A stretch of 38,332 bases of DNA from an uncultured Veillonellaceae bacterium (GTDB taxonomy: Bacteria > Bacillota > Negativicutes > Veillonellales > Megasphaeraceae): assembly GCA_900546795.1 (NCBI GenBank), contig UREG01000007.1, forward strand, positions 1 through 38,332, read 5' to 3'. This document shows, piece after piece, positions 37,405 through 38,332 of the stretch. A program made the translations under genes and the position numbers. The notes below the pieces were generated by a model that saw nothing but the letters and a program-made list of their open reading frames with translations, made no database searches and had not been told where the DNA came from. Numbering within the stretch: the stretch's first letter is position 1; the number at the start of each line of letters is the position of its first letter.

Positions 37405-38310
37405 ATGGAAGATAGAAATCGTTATGACCGTTTTTATCCTCCCGCGGTCGAACCCAATGAACCAGAATCTTTTATTTCTCCAGTTTGGGAAGAAAGGTCT
37501 AACGGCGGAACGGAAGCTAATTCCCCGGAGCGCCGCCAAATACCGGAAAATCCCGTAAGAAAAAAGAAACGGCGCAAAAAGAACGGCCTTTCTGGATATA
37601 AATTGAGCATAGGGGCTGCTGTGCTTGTGGGAATAGGATTAATGACTCTTCCAATCCCTTTTGGGACGCTGCTGATAGAAGGGAACAACAGCATGACTGC
37701 AGAAGATGTATATCGTGTAGGCGGCGTATCGCAGCCAATTAATATTCTGCAGATAGATACCGCGGCTATGAGGGAGAATTTATCTCATGATTTGCGGATA
37801 TCTGAAGTAACAGTGCGGCGGGAGTTTCCCGCTTCGATTCGAGTAACCATTGAAGAACGGCAGCCAGCAGCCATGATTCATACGTATTTTGGCTATGCCT
37901 GGCTGGATAAAAAAGGGATGGTTCTGCAAGTGCAGCCGGAAATAAGAAAAGATTCCGTGCCCATGCTTACGGGTAAAAAGATGGGCAATCTGCTTATTGG
38001 AGATGTGATATCGGATGCAGCTGTAAAAAGTGCTGTATTATTTCTGGACGCTTTATCACAAAATGGATTTGACAGTATTGCCGAAATTAATGTAGGGGAC
38101 AGTGAGCAGATCATTGCGTATACAACCGATGCGATACCTGTTCGTCTTGGCAATGGAAATGAGATCGAAAAGCGGGCAGAACTGGCAGAAAACCAGCTGC
38201 AAGATATACGAAAAAGAAAGTTATTAGTAGAATATGTGGATACAAATCCAGAAGCTCCTTATTTTAAAATGGCTCTGTCACAACAAATGGTTGATTTTGA
38301 CGAGAAATAG
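37405..38310 (+). CDS. ftsQ: Cell division protein FtsQ/DivIB
   Basis: A bitopic divisome protein that links FtsL/FtsB to the septum. The 301-aa product has a long, charged, proline-rich cytoplasmic tail (about 1-60, ending in a KKKRRKK cluster), one transmembrane helix (about 66-88) and a POTRA domain (about 88-157, from LLIEGNNSMTAEDVYRVGGV to VRREFPASIRVTIEERQPAA), then the FtsQ beta domain (YAWLDKKGMVLQV, PMLTGKKMGN). The order ddl-ftsQ is as in many bacteria, where ftsA and ftsZ follow; the window ends too early to see them. ATG 37405 has AAGGAG upstream. Confidence 0.93.
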   Translation: MEDRNRYDRFYPPAVEPNEPESFISPVWEERSNGGTEANSPERRQIPENPVRKKKRRKKNGLSGYKLSIGAAVLVGIGLMTLPIPFGTLLIEGNNSMTAEDVYRVGGVSQPINILQIDTAAMRENLSHDLRISEVTVRREFPASIRVTIEERQPAAMIHTYFGYAWLDKKGMVLQVQPEIRKDSVPMLTGKKMGNLLIGDVISDAAVKSAVLFLDALSQNGFDSIAEINVGDSEQIIAYTTDAIPVRLGNGNEIEKRAELAENQLQDIRKRKLLVEYVDTNPEAPYFKMALSQQMVDFDEK

Positions 38311-38318
38311 CGTATAAT
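38291..38318 (+). promoter_or_regulatory. Possible promoter at the 3' end of ftsQ
   Basis: TTGATT (38291-38296) and TATAAT (38313-38318) are spaced 16 bp and straddle the ftsQ stop codon, likely serving a gene beyond the window. Confidence 0.45.
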
Positions 38319-38332
38319 AATAGTAAGAAACA

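Overview
The window reads as chromosomal core of a Negativicutes bacterium, a Firmicute with an outer membrane, probably of the Veillonellales/Selenomonadales type. Three things point there. Firmicute-style genes (ppaC, pcrA, ylbF-family, mraZ, a LysR regulator of Gram-positive style) sit beside an LptD/OstA-like outer-membrane beta-barrel gene. MurE carries the DNPR motif of meso-diaminopimelate ligases. A stand-alone carboxyltransferase of the oxaloacetate/pyruvate/methylmalonyl type suggests a fermentative propionate/succinate metabolism. The genus cannot be told from the sequence alone.

Layout, left to right. 1-660: 3' end of a methionine gamma-lyase-family gene, broken at the window edge, then tRNA-Val(GAC). 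776-6782: a secreted C39-like peptidase, ppaC, pcrA and ligA. 6995-8850: a LysR regulator divergent from a secreted DUF305 His/Met-rich protein. 9003-11922: lepA overlapping hemW; hemW carries a frameshift. 12009-14780: an exported repeat protein of unknown function and an LptD-like barrel protein. 14895-17296: a PhoP/PhoR-type two-component pair. 17401-19162: trmL, a ylbF-family gene and murB. 19346-22680: typA and the carboxyltransferase. 22721-22966: an unexplained gene-free stretch. 23042-26624: an acyltransferase-3 gene divergent from a three-gene set (class IV PLP-fold protein, ECF S-component-like protein, TDT/SLAC1-type transporter). 26819-38310: the division and cell wall (dcw) cluster mraZ-rsmH-ftsL-murE-murF-mraY-murD-murG-murC-ddl-ftsQ.

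The right third makes the peptidoglycan precursor: MurB (encoded elsewhere in the window), MurC, MurD, MurE, Ddl and MurF build UDP-MurNAc-pentapeptide, MraY and MurG convert it to lipid II, and FtsL and FtsQ belong to the divisome. MraZ probably represses its own operon through a run of 10-bp-spaced TGG repeats over the promoter. The cluster lacks ftsI (expected between ftsL and murE) and ftsW (expected between murD and murG), and a perfect 18-bp hairpin occupies the ftsI position.

Most notable observations: (1) a D-alanine-aminotransferase-like protein with the PLP-phosphate pocket intact but the Schiff-base lysine replaced by serine; (2) loss of the septal SEDS/PBP pair from an otherwise canonical dcw cluster; (3) a frameshift in hemW best explained by a short deletion; (4) a clear MraZ box. 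I saw no CRISPR array, prophage, insertion sequence or recognisable defence system. All calls come from reading the sequence; no database search was run.
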